Of a stretch of DNA of 64,000 bases, positions 44,242 to 52,891 are shown in pieces; positions within the stretch are counted from its first letter, which is position 1, and every line of letters starts with the position of its first letter. The notes below the pieces were generated by a model. It was not told the origin of the DNA and did not search any database. It saw nothing but the letters and a program-made list of their open reading frames with translations. Made by a program: the position numbers and the translations under genes. The DNA comes from an uncultured Verrucomicrobia subdivision 3 bacterium (GTDB taxonomy: Bacteria; Verrucomicrobiota; Verrucomicrobiia; Limisphaerales; UBA11358), in the NCBI GenBank assembly GCA_903858275.1, contig CAIOIC010000136.1, positions 1-64,000 of the forward strand, written 5' to 3'.

Positions 44242-46110
44242 ATGAAACACACCATCGCACTCATCATCTTTCTGGCTGTGTCCATTTGCGCCACTTTTGC
44301 CGCCGGGGCTTCCGCCGTGTCTGTTCCGGTGCCGGAACCGGCGGTTCTTCCCGCCGTGGGCGCTGCTCCGTGGGGCAATGACCCGCTCAGTCGGGCGAAA
44401 TTGATTGGGGCGAAGGATGGCAGGTTCACCCTGGCCAAGGTGGCGAATCATGGCACGCGGCTGGCCACGGTGCTGGAGTTTCGCGCGGAACAGGCGTTTG
44501 ATGGCGAGCCTTGGGCATTACAAATAAACATTCCTTCCACCGCCGATCTGAAAAAGGGGAGCACTTTGTTTTTTGAGCTTTATATCCGCACCATCGGTAC
44601 CAAGGCGGAAAACGGCGAGGGACGGGCGGTTTTTAGCATGGAGCAACACGGGCCGCCTTACACAAAATCGGTTTCAAAAAATGTCACCGCACCACCGGGC
44701 GGGGGCTGGGTGCGCCGTTGTTACTCTGGAGTGGTGAAGGGAAACTATCCCGCCGGCGGTGCGCAGATCAATTTTATGCTCGGCTTCGATCGTGCCCAGA
44801 CCATCCAAATTGGAGGCTTGCGGGTGGTGGACTTGGGAGCGGGTGTGCCGCCGCAATCATTGCCGGTGGAAACTGTGACTTACCCCGGGCGCGAGGCGAA
44901 TGCCGCGTGGCGGGTCAGGGCCGCCCAGCGGATTGAACAATATCGCAAGGGTGACCTGACCGTCGCGGTGGTGGACGCCGCCGGTAAACCGGTGAGTGGT
45001 GCCAAAATTCAGGTGGCTATGACCAAGCCCGACTTTGCTTTCGGCAGCGCCGTGGCTCCGGATGTGATCATGGAAAAAAACGCTGATGGCGACCGCTACC
45101 GGGCTTGGATCAAGGAGAACTGCACACGGGTGGTCATTGAAAATCATTTGAAGTGGCCATCGTGGGAAAATGGCCTCAGTCCCAATGCTCCGGCAAAATG
45201 GAAGAATAGCACCACTTTGGATAGTCTGGCCTGGCTAAATAAGGAAGGTATTGAAATCAAAGGGCACAATCTCATCTGGCCATCCTGGCGTAATTCTCCG
45301 AAGCGCCTCGAAGCTTTGGTGAACGATCCCGCAGCTTTGCGCAAAGCTTGCGAAGACCGGATTGCTAGCGCGCTGAAGGCGACCGCCCCTTACCATCTCG
45401 TGTCATGGGATGTGGTCAACGAAGCCTACGCCAATCATAACATTCTGGATATTCTCGGCCCCGGAATCATGGCTGACTGGTTCAAGCAGGCGCGGCGGGA
45501 ATTTTCCCAGGGAGATTTGCTATACAATGATTACGCCCACCTGACATCCTCCGGAACTTCCAAGTTCAAGAGCGCGGTGGAAAAAATCGTCAAAGACCTG
45601 AAAGCGAGCGGCGCGCCGATCAGCGGCATGGGCATCCAGTCCCATGTGGGTGAAAGCATGATCAACCCGGCGGATGTCGTGGCGGAATTGGATCGGCTGG
45701 CGGCCGAGTTGCAAATGAATCTTTCGATCACCGAGTTTGACTTGAAGATGAGCGACGACAAGGTTCACGCGGATTTCACTCGGGATTTTATCACTGCCTG
45801 CTTTGCCAATCCTCGTGTCACCAGCTTTCTTGCATGGGGCTTTTGGGAATCCCGACACTGGATTCCCGAAGCCGCGATGTTGAGAAAGGATTGGACGGAA
45901 CGCCCGGCTGCCAAGGTTTGGCATGACCTTTTCAAACGCGACTGGTGGACAAACCTGAGCGGCGCGACGGATGCCAAAGGCACTTGGCAAGGGCGCGGAT
46001 TCCGAGGACTCCACACCATCACCGTCACCGTCGCTGGAAAATCCACGACTATGCCGGCGCAAATTAACGGACAACCGCAAACGGTGACGGTGAGAGTCAG
46101 TAATCAATGA
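44242..46110 (+). CDS. GH10 endo-1,4-beta-xylanase-like enzyme, exported
   Basis: 622 residues. A signal peptide (1-22) is followed by a CBM4/9-like beta-sandwich (about 40-205; LQINIPSTADLKKGSTLFFE), a short Ig-like linker (DLTVAVVDAAGKPVSGAKI), and the GH10 barrel (265-570). The acid/base is Glu394 in WDVVNEAYANH and the nucleophile is Glu498 in LSITEFDL. Substrate-binding motifs include ENHLKWPSWENG and KGHNLIWPSW. It should cleave internal xylan bonds outside the cell. A beta-strand tail follows the barrel (ITVTVAGKSTTMPAQ). It precedes a GH105-like gene by 19 bases, so xylan and pectin attack appear linked. The 168-base gap upstream holds nothing I recognise. Confidence 0.91.
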   Translation: MKHTIALIIFLAVSICATFAAGASAVSVPVPEPAVLPAVGAAPWGNDPLSRAKLIGAKDGRFTLAKVANHGTRLATVLEFRAEQAFDGEPWALQINIPSTADLKKGSTLFFELYIRTIGTKAENGEGRAVFSMEQHGPPYTKSVSKNVTAPPGGGWVRRCYSGVVKGNYPAGGAQINFMLGFDRAQTIQIGGLRVVDLGAGVPPQSLPVETVTYPGREANAAWRVRAAQRIEQYRKGDLTVAVVDAAGKPVSGAKIQVAMTKPDFAFGSAVAPDVIMEKNADGDRYRAWIKENCTRVVIENHLKWPSWENGLSPNAPAKWKNSTTLDSLAWLNKEGIEIKGHNLIWPSWRNSPKRLEALVNDPAALRKACEDRIASALKATAPYHLVSWDVVNEAYANHNILDILGPGIMADWFKQARREFSQGDLLYNDYAHLTSSGTSKFKSAVEKIVKDLKASGAPISGMGIQSHVGESMINPADVVAELDRLAAELQMNLSITEFDLKMSDDKVHADFTRDFITACFANPRVTSFLAWGFWESRHWIPEAAMLRKDWTERPAAKVWHDLFKRDWWTNLSGATDAKGTWQGRGFRGLHTITVTVAGKSTTMPAQINGQPQTVTVRVSNQ

Positions 46111-46129
46111 CCAGTATTTCCGAATCACC

Positions 46130-48649
46130 ATGAAGCCTTTGATTCATCTTCTCCTTCTAACTTCGTGTTGCGCGTCAGCCATTGCGCAGTCGGACAAATC
46201 CAAGCCTCAAGCCGTTGGTGCGATCAAAATGGCGCAGCACTTTCCGGCGCAGGTTGTTTCTTCTGCTGGACTGGCGATTCCGGCTAAACAGCGTGCGCCC
46301 TTTGGTTGGGAGTGCGCGACCATCACCTCGGGGGATAAACCACCGCTGGTGCTGAAATGGGATGCTTTGCCAGAAGGCGCGATGCCTACTCACTTTCGCA
46401 TCGCGGTCGGATTGGATGAACGCGATGAAAAACAGGTTGAGTTTTTTCTGCCGAAGTCCGGTCGCGTTGTCGGCACAATGGACTTGCGGTTCGTGAGCCA
46501 GTTTCAGCTTTATCAAGTGGCGCTGACCGCTGCGGACGTGGCGGACATCCGGCGCGAAGGCGTTGCGCTGCGGCTTACAAAAGGAAGTGACTTGGAGATT
46601 TTCACCGGTGGCGCGGACATCCCCGCAGCGCTGTTGCCGCATCTGCTCGTGCCGGGAACCGCGAGTCCGATGGAAGAATTTTTCGCCCGCATGAATTCAC
46701 TGGCCTGCGTGCAGCAGTTTGGCTGGATGGAAGGTTGCGTGCTTGATGGGCTGATGGATCTTTCCATGCGACCGGCCCACGCCGGGTTGCGGAAGTCGGC
46801 GGAGCGGCACCTCGCGCTTTTTTTTAAGGATGGCCGGTTGATCTATGAAAATCATGTATCCGCGCCGAGCGACGGGAAGCTTTACGGCATCGAAGGCGGC
46901 ACGCCTTTTGGAGCATTGGTGCGCCTCCAGCCGCAAAGTCCGCTGCCGGACCTCGCCATCGAGTTTTGGAAATCGCGGAAGCGCCCAACGGGTTCGATTC
47001 AAGACGGCGGTCACATGTCGAGTGAGGGATCTTACACAATTGGTTATGCGCTGGCCGAGATTGCCAAGGCAAGGAAGTCGGAGTCGCTGATGAATGAGGC
47101 TCTTAATCAGGTGCGCCTCAGGCAGGCGCGTTTTTTTGACGGTCGGGAATTTTGGCGGACCTATAGCGACGACGGCAAACGCGGTAACCGAAATTGGGCG
47201 CGCGGGATTGCGTGGCAAATTCTCGGGCTTGCCCGCACGCTGGAGGTGGCCAAGGAGCGTCAGGATATCCAGGATTTTGTCGTCCAACTACAGCGTCTGG
47301 CCGCATGGGTCATCCCCATGCAGCGCGCGGATGGTCTTTGGAGCGTCTTTGCCGATGAGCCGACACTCACGCCGGACACCGCCGGGAGCGCGGGCATTGC
47401 TGCTGCGCTGGCCATCGGTGTGAAGAACGGCTGGCTGGATGCCAAAGCCGAGGCGGCGGCGCGGAAGACGCTCGCCGGTTTGCAAACACATCTTACTTCT
47501 GATGGATTTCTTGGCGGAGTTTCGCAATCCAACAAAGGCGGCGAAGCTCTCCAGCGTGGCGACTATCGCAGCATCTACCAAATGGGCATGGGCCTAATGG
47601 CGCAGCACATCGCAGCTCTGGAATCCAGTGAAAGACCAGTCAAACAGGCGGTTCGCGACCCTTGGCGCTGGCCCTTCGCTTCGGATTCCATTTGGAACAT
47701 GCCCATTGGCTCGCGTGCGGTGTATCAGCCGGCGAATCTCCAGCCGGCGAAGCATGTCGGTGTTGACACTCAGATTCTCCTGCGAACACGCGCCACAGAC
47801 CCCGAGGTCGAAGTCATCGGGAGTCCTTCATTCAAATCGCGTTCCACCGGCTCCAATTCACTGGGTTTCAAACTGCGCGTGCCAAGTGCTTGGACCGTTC
47901 CCGACGCGGGCAAAGGTAATCCCTACGGCCTAACGCCCAACGCCTGCTATGCGATGCTGTTGCCGGATGGAGTCAGTGTGTTGCAAGGTTGTTGCATCTG
48001 CCGTCCGCAGCCCGGCGGGCCTGTCTATTTGCCCGCGTATATGAAGTTCAGCGATAATCGCAAGCCAGTGAATCTCACGGGTGATGGTATCGGCAAGATG
48101 GGGCAGGGAGCCTCCGGCATGTCCACTCTCGGCGGCACGCTCCGCCTCGGTGAACTTGTCGGCGATGAGCCTATACGACATGTCATCAAGCTTAATCCCT
48201 TTGCGGCACGATACTGTTTCTACTCGAAGGAAATTCCCGGCTGGCGTTGGCCCGCGCACAGGGCCGACAGTTATGCGCCGGAAAAATACAAGGGCACTAA
48301 TCCAGCCTTGGTGATGGGCACGCTGCTCGCCCTCAAACCCGATGCCACGCCCGAGTCGCTCGGCCTTCAGACCAAGGTGGGACGCAAGCTCTTTCAAGTG
48401 CTGCAGGACTACGGCGCGTATTTCACCGAGGACGCCGCCTGGGATACTTGGGATTTGGTTGTCGAACGCGATGCGGAAAAGGAATTCGAGCAAGTCCACG
48501 GTTTCTCCATGAAAAGTCCCAAGTGGTGCGAGGAAGTAAACCGCCTTGTCGTTGCCCTGCAGATCGTGGAAAACAACTGCCCGCAAACACCCGGTGGCGG
48601 CGGTAAGCCTCGTCGCCCGCTTGCGCCTGCATTTTCGCAAGAGCAATGA
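46130..48649 (+). CDS. GH105-like unsaturated glucuronyl hydrolase fused to an unrecognised C-terminal domain
   Basis: 839 residues. A signal peptide covers 1-19 and a beta-rich N-terminal part about 20-180. Residues 190-495 look like a GH88/GH105 alpha/alpha barrel (GSYTIGYALAEIAKARKSE, NRNWARGIAWQILGLARTLE, PDTAGSAGIAAALAIGVKNG). From about 502 a different domain begins, RDPWRWPFASDSIWNMPIGS, and runs to the end with conserved-looking GGTLRLGELVGDEPIRHVIK and PGWRWPAHRADSY. I know this pattern only as that of hypothetical secreted proteins and cannot name a function. GH105 enzymes act on the unsaturated ends left by pectin lyases. No lyase gene is recognised here, unless the protein at 6021 is one. 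Confidence 0.78.
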   Translation: MKPLIHLLLLTSCCASAIAQSDKSKPQAVGAIKMAQHFPAQVVSSAGLAIPAKQRAPFGWECATITSGDKPPLVLKWDALPEGAMPTHFRIAVGLDERDEKQVEFFLPKSGRVVGTMDLRFVSQFQLYQVALTAADVADIRREGVALRLTKGSDLEIFTGGADIPAALLPHLLVPGTASPMEEFFARMNSLACVQQFGWMEGCVLDGLMDLSMRPAHAGLRKSAERHLALFFKDGRLIYENHVSAPSDGKLYGIEGGTPFGALVRLQPQSPLPDLAIEFWKSRKRPTGSIQDGGHMSSEGSYTIGYALAEIAKARKSESLMNEALNQVRLRQARFFDGREFWRTYSDDGKRGNRNWARGIAWQILGLARTLEVAKERQDIQDFVVQLQRLAAWVIPMQRADGLWSVFADEPTLTPDTAGSAGIAAALAIGVKNGWLDAKAEAAARKTLAGLQTHLTSDGFLGGVSQSNKGGEALQRGDYRSIYQMGMGLMAQHIAALESSERPVKQAVRDPWRWPFASDSIWNMPIGSRAVYQPANLQPAKHVGVDTQILLRTRATDPEVEVIGSPSFKSRSTGSNSLGFKLRVPSAWTVPDAGKGNPYGLTPNACYAMLLPDGVSVLQGCCICRPQPGGPVYLPAYMKFSDNRKPVNLTGDGIGKMGQGASGMSTLGGTLRLGELVGDEPIRHVIKLNPFAARYCFYSKEIPGWRWPAHRADSYAPEKYKGTNPALVMGTLLALKPDATPESLGLQTKVGRKLFQVLQDYGAYFTEDAAWDTWDLVVERDAEKEFEQVHGFSMKSPKWCEEVNRLVVALQIVENNCPQTPGGGGKPRRPLAPAFSQEQ

Positions 48650-48727
48650 CATGAAAAACGAGCATGGATTTCAATGAGCGGGCCATTATCAATCTCGAAA
48701 GAAAGTAATTTCATCAATCAAGTATTC

Positions 48728-50359
48728 ATGAAATGCACCCTCATCGTTCTCTTCCCGCTATTCATCACACCATCCTCAGCGGCACCGATTGAGGCCGATG
48801 TGTGCATCTACGGCGGCACCAGTGCGGGAGTGATCGCAGCGGTGCAGGCGGCGAAGATGGGCAAGCGGGTTGCGCTCGTGGAAGCCGGGCAGCATCTCGG
48901 CGGCATGAGTGTGGAGGGGTTGGGTGGCACGGACATCGACAATCAGCCATTTCAGAACAGCCCGGCCGTCGGAGGACTGGCGCTGGAGTTTTACCGCCGG
49001 GTGAATGCGCGCTACGGGCCCTCGGAGAAATTTGAAGCCATGCTTGCTGCTCGCGGCAAGGACACCTCGCTCTGGCGATTCGAGCCGCATATTGCCGAGG
49101 CGGTTTTCGACGCGTGGGTCGCGGAGGCAGGTTTGAAAGTGCTGCGCGGGCATCGTTTGAAGGAAAAGGCTGGAGTGACGAAAGAAGGTGCTCGCATCAC
49201 GGCGCTGCATTTCGAGAACGGAGCCGAGGTGCGGGCGAAGGTATTCATCGACGCGACTTACGAGGGCGATCTGCTCGCATTCGCCGGAATCAGCTTCGCA
49301 GTGGGGCGTGAGGGCAATGCTAAGTATGGCGAAACCAGCAACGGCATCCGCACGGATACGAGGCACAAGCAATTCGACAAACCTATCAATCCCTACAAAG
49401 TCCCGGGCGATGCTAATAGCGGTGTGATTTACGGCGTGCAGAATGTGCCGCTGGGCGAGCATGGCGCGGCAGATGAAAGCATTCAGGGCTACTGTTTCCG
49501 GCTATGTCTCACCCGGACCGCCACCAACCGCATGGAGATCGAGAAGCCTGCGGGCTACGATCCGGCCCATTACGAGATGCAACGCCGATATCTGGCTGCG
49601 GGAGGCGTCATCACCGCACCTGGAAGGGCTGTGCCGAATGACAAGACCGACCCCGGCACGTGGCACTCCTTGGCGGGCAACTTCACGGGCTGGAATCATC
49701 GCTTCCCCATTGCCAGCTACGCCGAGCGCGAGGCGATGCTGCGCATGAGCCGCAATCACATCCATGGCTTGTATTGGTTCATGGCGCATGACGCAGCTGT
49801 GCCTGCGAAGCAACGCGAGGCATGGGCCGCATGGGGCTTGTGCAAAGACGAGTTCACCGACAACGGCGGCTGGCCGCGTGCCTTTTATGTGCGCAACGGA
49901 CGCCGTATGGTGGGCGATTTTGTTCTGACCGAGGCCCAGTTGCGCAAAGTGAACCCCGAGCCTGTGAACGATAGCGTGGGGATGATCTGGTGGCCGCCGG
50001 ACTTTCACAGTGCCCGCTGCATGGTGAAGGACGGGCGTGTTTGGAATGAGGGCGCGGTCTTTAATGTGTCCAAGGAGCCTGACTGGATTCCTTGCGGCAT
50101 TCCGTATCGCTGCCTCGTGCCAAAGGCCGCCGAATGCACCAATCTCCTGTCGCCGACCTGCCTATCATCGAGCTACGTCGCTTATGGCGCTTACCGCATT
50201 GAGTTCACTTTCATGGTTGCGGCGCAGTCGGCAGCGACGGCTGCGGTGATGGCATTGGATGGAGGCTTGCGGGTGCAAGATGTTCCTTATCCGAAACTAC
50301 GCACTGCGCTGCTCGCCGAAGGACAGGTGTTGAAAGTTCCCTCAGCCGCAAATTATTAA
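48728..50359 (+). CDS. Sec-exported FAD-dependent oxidoreductase (FAD_oxidored family)
   Basis: 543 residues from the ATG at 48728; an upstream in-frame ATG at 48674 adds 18 polar residues before the signal peptide MKCTLIVLFPLFITPSSAAP and is rejected. The FAD motif is VCIYGGTSAGVIAAVQAAKM followed by HLGGMSVEGLGGTDIDN. Later motifs are VFIDATYEGDLLAFAGISFA, YVRNGRRMVGDFVLTEAQL and PYRCLVPKAAECTNLLSPTC. It is clearly homologous to the protein at 42475 along its length, sharing the order of motifs, but differs enough to be an old paralogue. The reaction is unknown. An NHL-repeat gene follows 11 bases on, and the two may form one transcript with the GH105-like gene. Confidence 0.87.
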   Translation: MKCTLIVLFPLFITPSSAAPIEADVCIYGGTSAGVIAAVQAAKMGKRVALVEAGQHLGGMSVEGLGGTDIDNQPFQNSPAVGGLALEFYRRVNARYGPSEKFEAMLAARGKDTSLWRFEPHIAEAVFDAWVAEAGLKVLRGHRLKEKAGVTKEGARITALHFENGAEVRAKVFIDATYEGDLLAFAGISFAVGREGNAKYGETSNGIRTDTRHKQFDKPINPYKVPGDANSGVIYGVQNVPLGEHGAADESIQGYCFRLCLTRTATNRMEIEKPAGYDPAHYEMQRRYLAAGGVITAPGRAVPNDKTDPGTWHSLAGNFTGWNHRFPIASYAEREAMLRMSRNHIHGLYWFMAHDAAVPAKQREAWAAWGLCKDEFTDNGGWPRAFYVRNGRRMVGDFVLTEAQLRKVNPEPVNDSVGMIWWPPDFHSARCMVKDGRVWNEGAVFNVSKEPDWIPCGIPYRCLVPKAAECTNLLSPTCLSSSYVAYGAYRIEFTFMVAAQSAATAAVMALDGGLRVQDVPYPKLRTALLAEGQVLKVPSAANY

Positions 50360-50370
50360 TATATACGACT

Positions 50371-51450
50371 ATGAAACACATCTTTGCAATCGTCATACTG
50401 CTCGCGCTTTTCACTATCGCGGTGCCAGCCGCGAGCGTCACCACCATTGCCGGCACCGGCACCAAGGGTTTTAGCGGCGACGGCGGACCGGCGACCAAGG
50501 CGGAACTCAACAATGTCTTCGGGGTCGCGCGCGGACCGGACGGCTTCCTTTATATCTGCGACATGGATAACGCCCGCGTTCGTCGCGTCGGGCCGGATGG
50601 AAAGATCGAGACATATGCGGGCAATGGCGTGCGCGGGCGCAAAGGCGACGGTGGCCCGGCGGATAAGGCCTCGCTGAACATGCCTTATGAATTAACGTGG
50701 GACAAAGCAGGCAATTTGTTCATTGTCGAACTCGCGAATAATTGCGTGCGCCGGGTGGATGCGAAGACGCGCATTATCACCACCATGGCCGGCACTGGCA
50801 TCAAGGGTTTTTCCGGCGATGGCGGACCGGCGACGCAGGCGCAGTTTAATCAGCCGCACAGCCTTGCCTTCGATGGAGCTGGGGATCTCTACGTTTGCGA
50901 CATCATGAATCATCGCATCCGTAAGATTGACATTAAGACCGGCATCATCACGACATGGAGCGGCACCGGCGAAGCGAAAACCGCACCCGATGGTTCGCCT
51001 ATCGCGGGTTCGTCTCTGCACGGCCCGCGTGCACTCGCCTTTGGACCGGATGGCAAATGTTACCTCGCCCTGCGCGAAGGCAACGCGCTGCTCCTGCTTG
51101 ACCCGAAAACAAACCAGCTCAAGCGTATCGCCGGCACTGGCAAAAAAGGTTTTACTGGCAACGGTGGTCCCGCGCTGCAAGCCACGCTTTCCGGTCCGAA
51201 ATGCGTGAGCCTCGCGGCTAATGGCAATGTCTATCTCGCCGACACGGAATCGCATTCCATTCGCTACCTTGATGTGAAGAAGGGCACGATTGAAGTTCTG
51301 GTCGGCAATGGCCAGAAAGGTGACGGTCCGGACGGCAGTGATCCGCTTAATTGCCTACTCGCCCGTCCTCACGGCGTCTTCGTGGACAAAGACGGCTCCG
51401 TCTACATCGGCGACAGCGAAACGCACCGCGTGCGGGTATGGCGGAAGTAG
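50371..51450 (+). CDS. Exported NHL-repeat beta-propeller protein
   Basis: 359 residues with a signal peptide (1-21, ending VPAAS). Repeats of about 55 residues carry the pattern IAGTGxKGFSGDGGPA, seen at about 25, 130 and 255, with a shorter GNGVRGRKGDGGPA at about 82. Each is followed by a blade with (L/Y)xxDxxNxRxRxxD (for example YICDMDNARVRRV, YVCDIMNHRIRKI, YLADTESHSIRYL). Six blades would form a complete propeller. Such proteins bind ligands or act as lyases or lactonases; no catalytic site is evident. Its place after an FAD oxidoreductase gene recalls the fused propeller of the protein at 28452, so the pair may work together. Confidence 0.87.
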   Translation: MKHIFAIVILLALFTIAVPAASVTTIAGTGTKGFSGDGGPATKAELNNVFGVARGPDGFLYICDMDNARVRRVGPDGKIETYAGNGVRGRKGDGGPADKASLNMPYELTWDKAGNLFIVELANNCVRRVDAKTRIITTMAGTGIKGFSGDGGPATQAQFNQPHSLAFDGAGDLYVCDIMNHRIRKIDIKTGIITTWSGTGEAKTAPDGSPIAGSSLHGPRALAFGPDGKCYLALREGNALLLLDPKTNQLKRIAGTGKKGFTGNGGPALQATLSGPKCVSLAANGNVYLADTESHSIRYLDVKKGTIEVLVGNGQKGDGPDGSDPLNCLLARPHGVFVDKDGSVYIGDSETHRVRVWRK

Positions 51451-51451
51451 C

Positions 51452-51485
51452 GCTTTCCATCAGGTAATATTTCTTGCTGGAAAGC
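51452..51485 (+). terminator. Possible hairpin terminator after the NHL-repeat gene
   Basis: GCTTTCCA and TGGAAAGC form an 8-bp stem with an 18-base loop directly after the stop codon. The sequence after it, AGCCCTGTTTT, has only a short T-run, so termination is uncertain. It separates the glycan genes from the pyruvate dehydrogenase genes. Confidence 0.35.
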
Positions 51486-51519
51486 AGCCCTGTTTTGCGG
51501 CAAGCTTCCGCCTTAATTT

Positions 51520-52806
51520 ATGGATGTAAAACTCCCCAAACTCGGCGAAGGCTCGGATTCCGGCGTTGTGGTCGGCATTTTTGTAAAGGTGGGCGATACC
51601 GTCGCCAAGGATCAGCCGATTCTCGAGCTGGAAAACGAGAAGGCGGTGGCCTCGATTCCCTCCAGTGATGCCGGGGTCGTGGAAAAAATTCACGTCAAGT
51701 CCGGTGACAAGGTGAGCGTTGGGCAGCGCTTGATTACTTTGTCGGGTGGCGGTGCCGCTGCTGCCACACCTGCGCCTGCGGCAAAACCAGCCGCGAAAAA
51801 AGCTGTGAAGGCTGCGCCGGAACCGGCGGAATTGGAAGAAGTTGAAGCCGAAGCGGAATCGGTCGAAGAAAATTTCACGCCTGTGGCTGCGCCGGTGGCG
51901 TCGCCGTCGTTGCGCCGGATGGCGCGCGAACTGGGTATTGATTTATCCAAAGTTCGTGGCACCGAAGCCGGCGGACGTATCACCACCAACGACGTCCGCC
52001 TTTATCTTGCCAAGCTGGCAAAAGCCGCCGCCAAACCCGCACCCGCTCCGGCTGGCGCGGCTCCGGCTAAGCCTGCCGCTGTGCCGATTGATTTCTCGCA
52101 ATGGGGTCCGATTCTCAAGAAGCCGGTCACGCAGTTGCGCAAGGTCATTGCCCGCCGCATGAGCGAAAGCTGGAACAACGTCGCCCGCGTGACGCAGTTT
52201 GATGACATTGACTTCACCAAGCTTGGTGAATTGCAGAAAAAGTTCGCGCCCGAATACGAAAAGAAGGGCGTCAAGCTCACGCTTACGCCGTTCGTGCTCA
52301 AAGCGGTGGCTGCCACGTTGAAGGCGCATCCCATCTTCAATTCCAGCCTCGACGAAGTGGCGAATGAAATCATCCTCAAGGAATATGTCCACCTCGGCAT
52401 TGCGGTGGACACGGACCAAGGATTGATGGTCCCGGTCATCCGTGACGTGGATAAAAAATCTCTGTTTGATCTGGCCAAGGAGCTGGAACAACTCGCCGCG
52501 AAGGCGCGCGACCGCAAAATCACCGCTGATGAAATGAAAGGCGGCACGTTCACCATCTCCAACCAGGGCGCCATTGGTGGTGCGCATTTCACACCCATCA
52601 TCAATCTGCCCGAAGTTGCCATTCTCGGTCTCGGTCGCGGTGCGCTGAAGCCGGTCGTGCGCGACGGCAAGATCGAGGCGCGCCTGCTCACGCCTATCGC
52701 GTTGAGCTATGACCATCGTGTGATTGACGGCGGCAGCGCCGCGCGGTTCACGGTGGATTTGGTCAAGGCGTTTGAAAACTTCGACGAAAGCGCTGTGAAA
52801 ATCTAA
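51520..52806 (+). CDS. aceF: Dihydrolipoyl acetyltransferase, pyruvate dehydrogenase E2
   Basis: 428 residues. The lipoyl domain (1-76) has the modified lysine at 41 in LENEKAVASIP. An Ala/Pro/Lys-rich linker (78-125) leads to the E1/E3-binding domain (128-164; SPSLRRMARELGIDLSKVRG). A second linker leads to the catalytic domain (195-428), with the CoA-transferase motif DHRVIDGG near 398-405. It moves acetyl groups from E1 to coenzyme A and builds the core of the complex. One lipoyl domain is present, whereas E. coli has three. The gene is followed by the E3 gene 85 bases on; no E1 gene is in view. A succinyltransferase (SucB) assignment is less likely because of the lipoyl and linker type. 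Confidence 0.88.
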   Translation: MDVKLPKLGEGSDSGVVVGIFVKVGDTVAKDQPILELENEKAVASIPSSDAGVVEKIHVKSGDKVSVGQRLITLSGGGAAAATPAPAAKPAAKKAVKAAPEPAELEEVEAEAESVEENFTPVAAPVASPSLRRMARELGIDLSKVRGTEAGGRITTNDVRLYLAKLAKAAAKPAPAPAGAAPAKPAAVPIDFSQWGPILKKPVTQLRKVIARRMSESWNNVARVTQFDDIDFTKLGELQKKFAPEYEKKGVKLTLTPFVLKAVAATLKAHPIFNSSLDEVANEIILKEYVHLGIAVDTDQGLMVPVIRDVDKKSLFDLAKELEQLAAKARDRKITADEMKGGTFTISNQGAIGGAHFTPIINLPEVAILGLGRGALKPVVRDGKIEARLLTPIALSYDHRVIDGGSAARFTVDLVKAFENFDESAVKI

Positions 52807-52891
52807 TCCGCTAATTGCGCGAATTGACGCTAAATGAAATCAAAGATTATTCGTGGAAATTGGCGAAATTCGCGGAAAGAAATTTAAGAAC

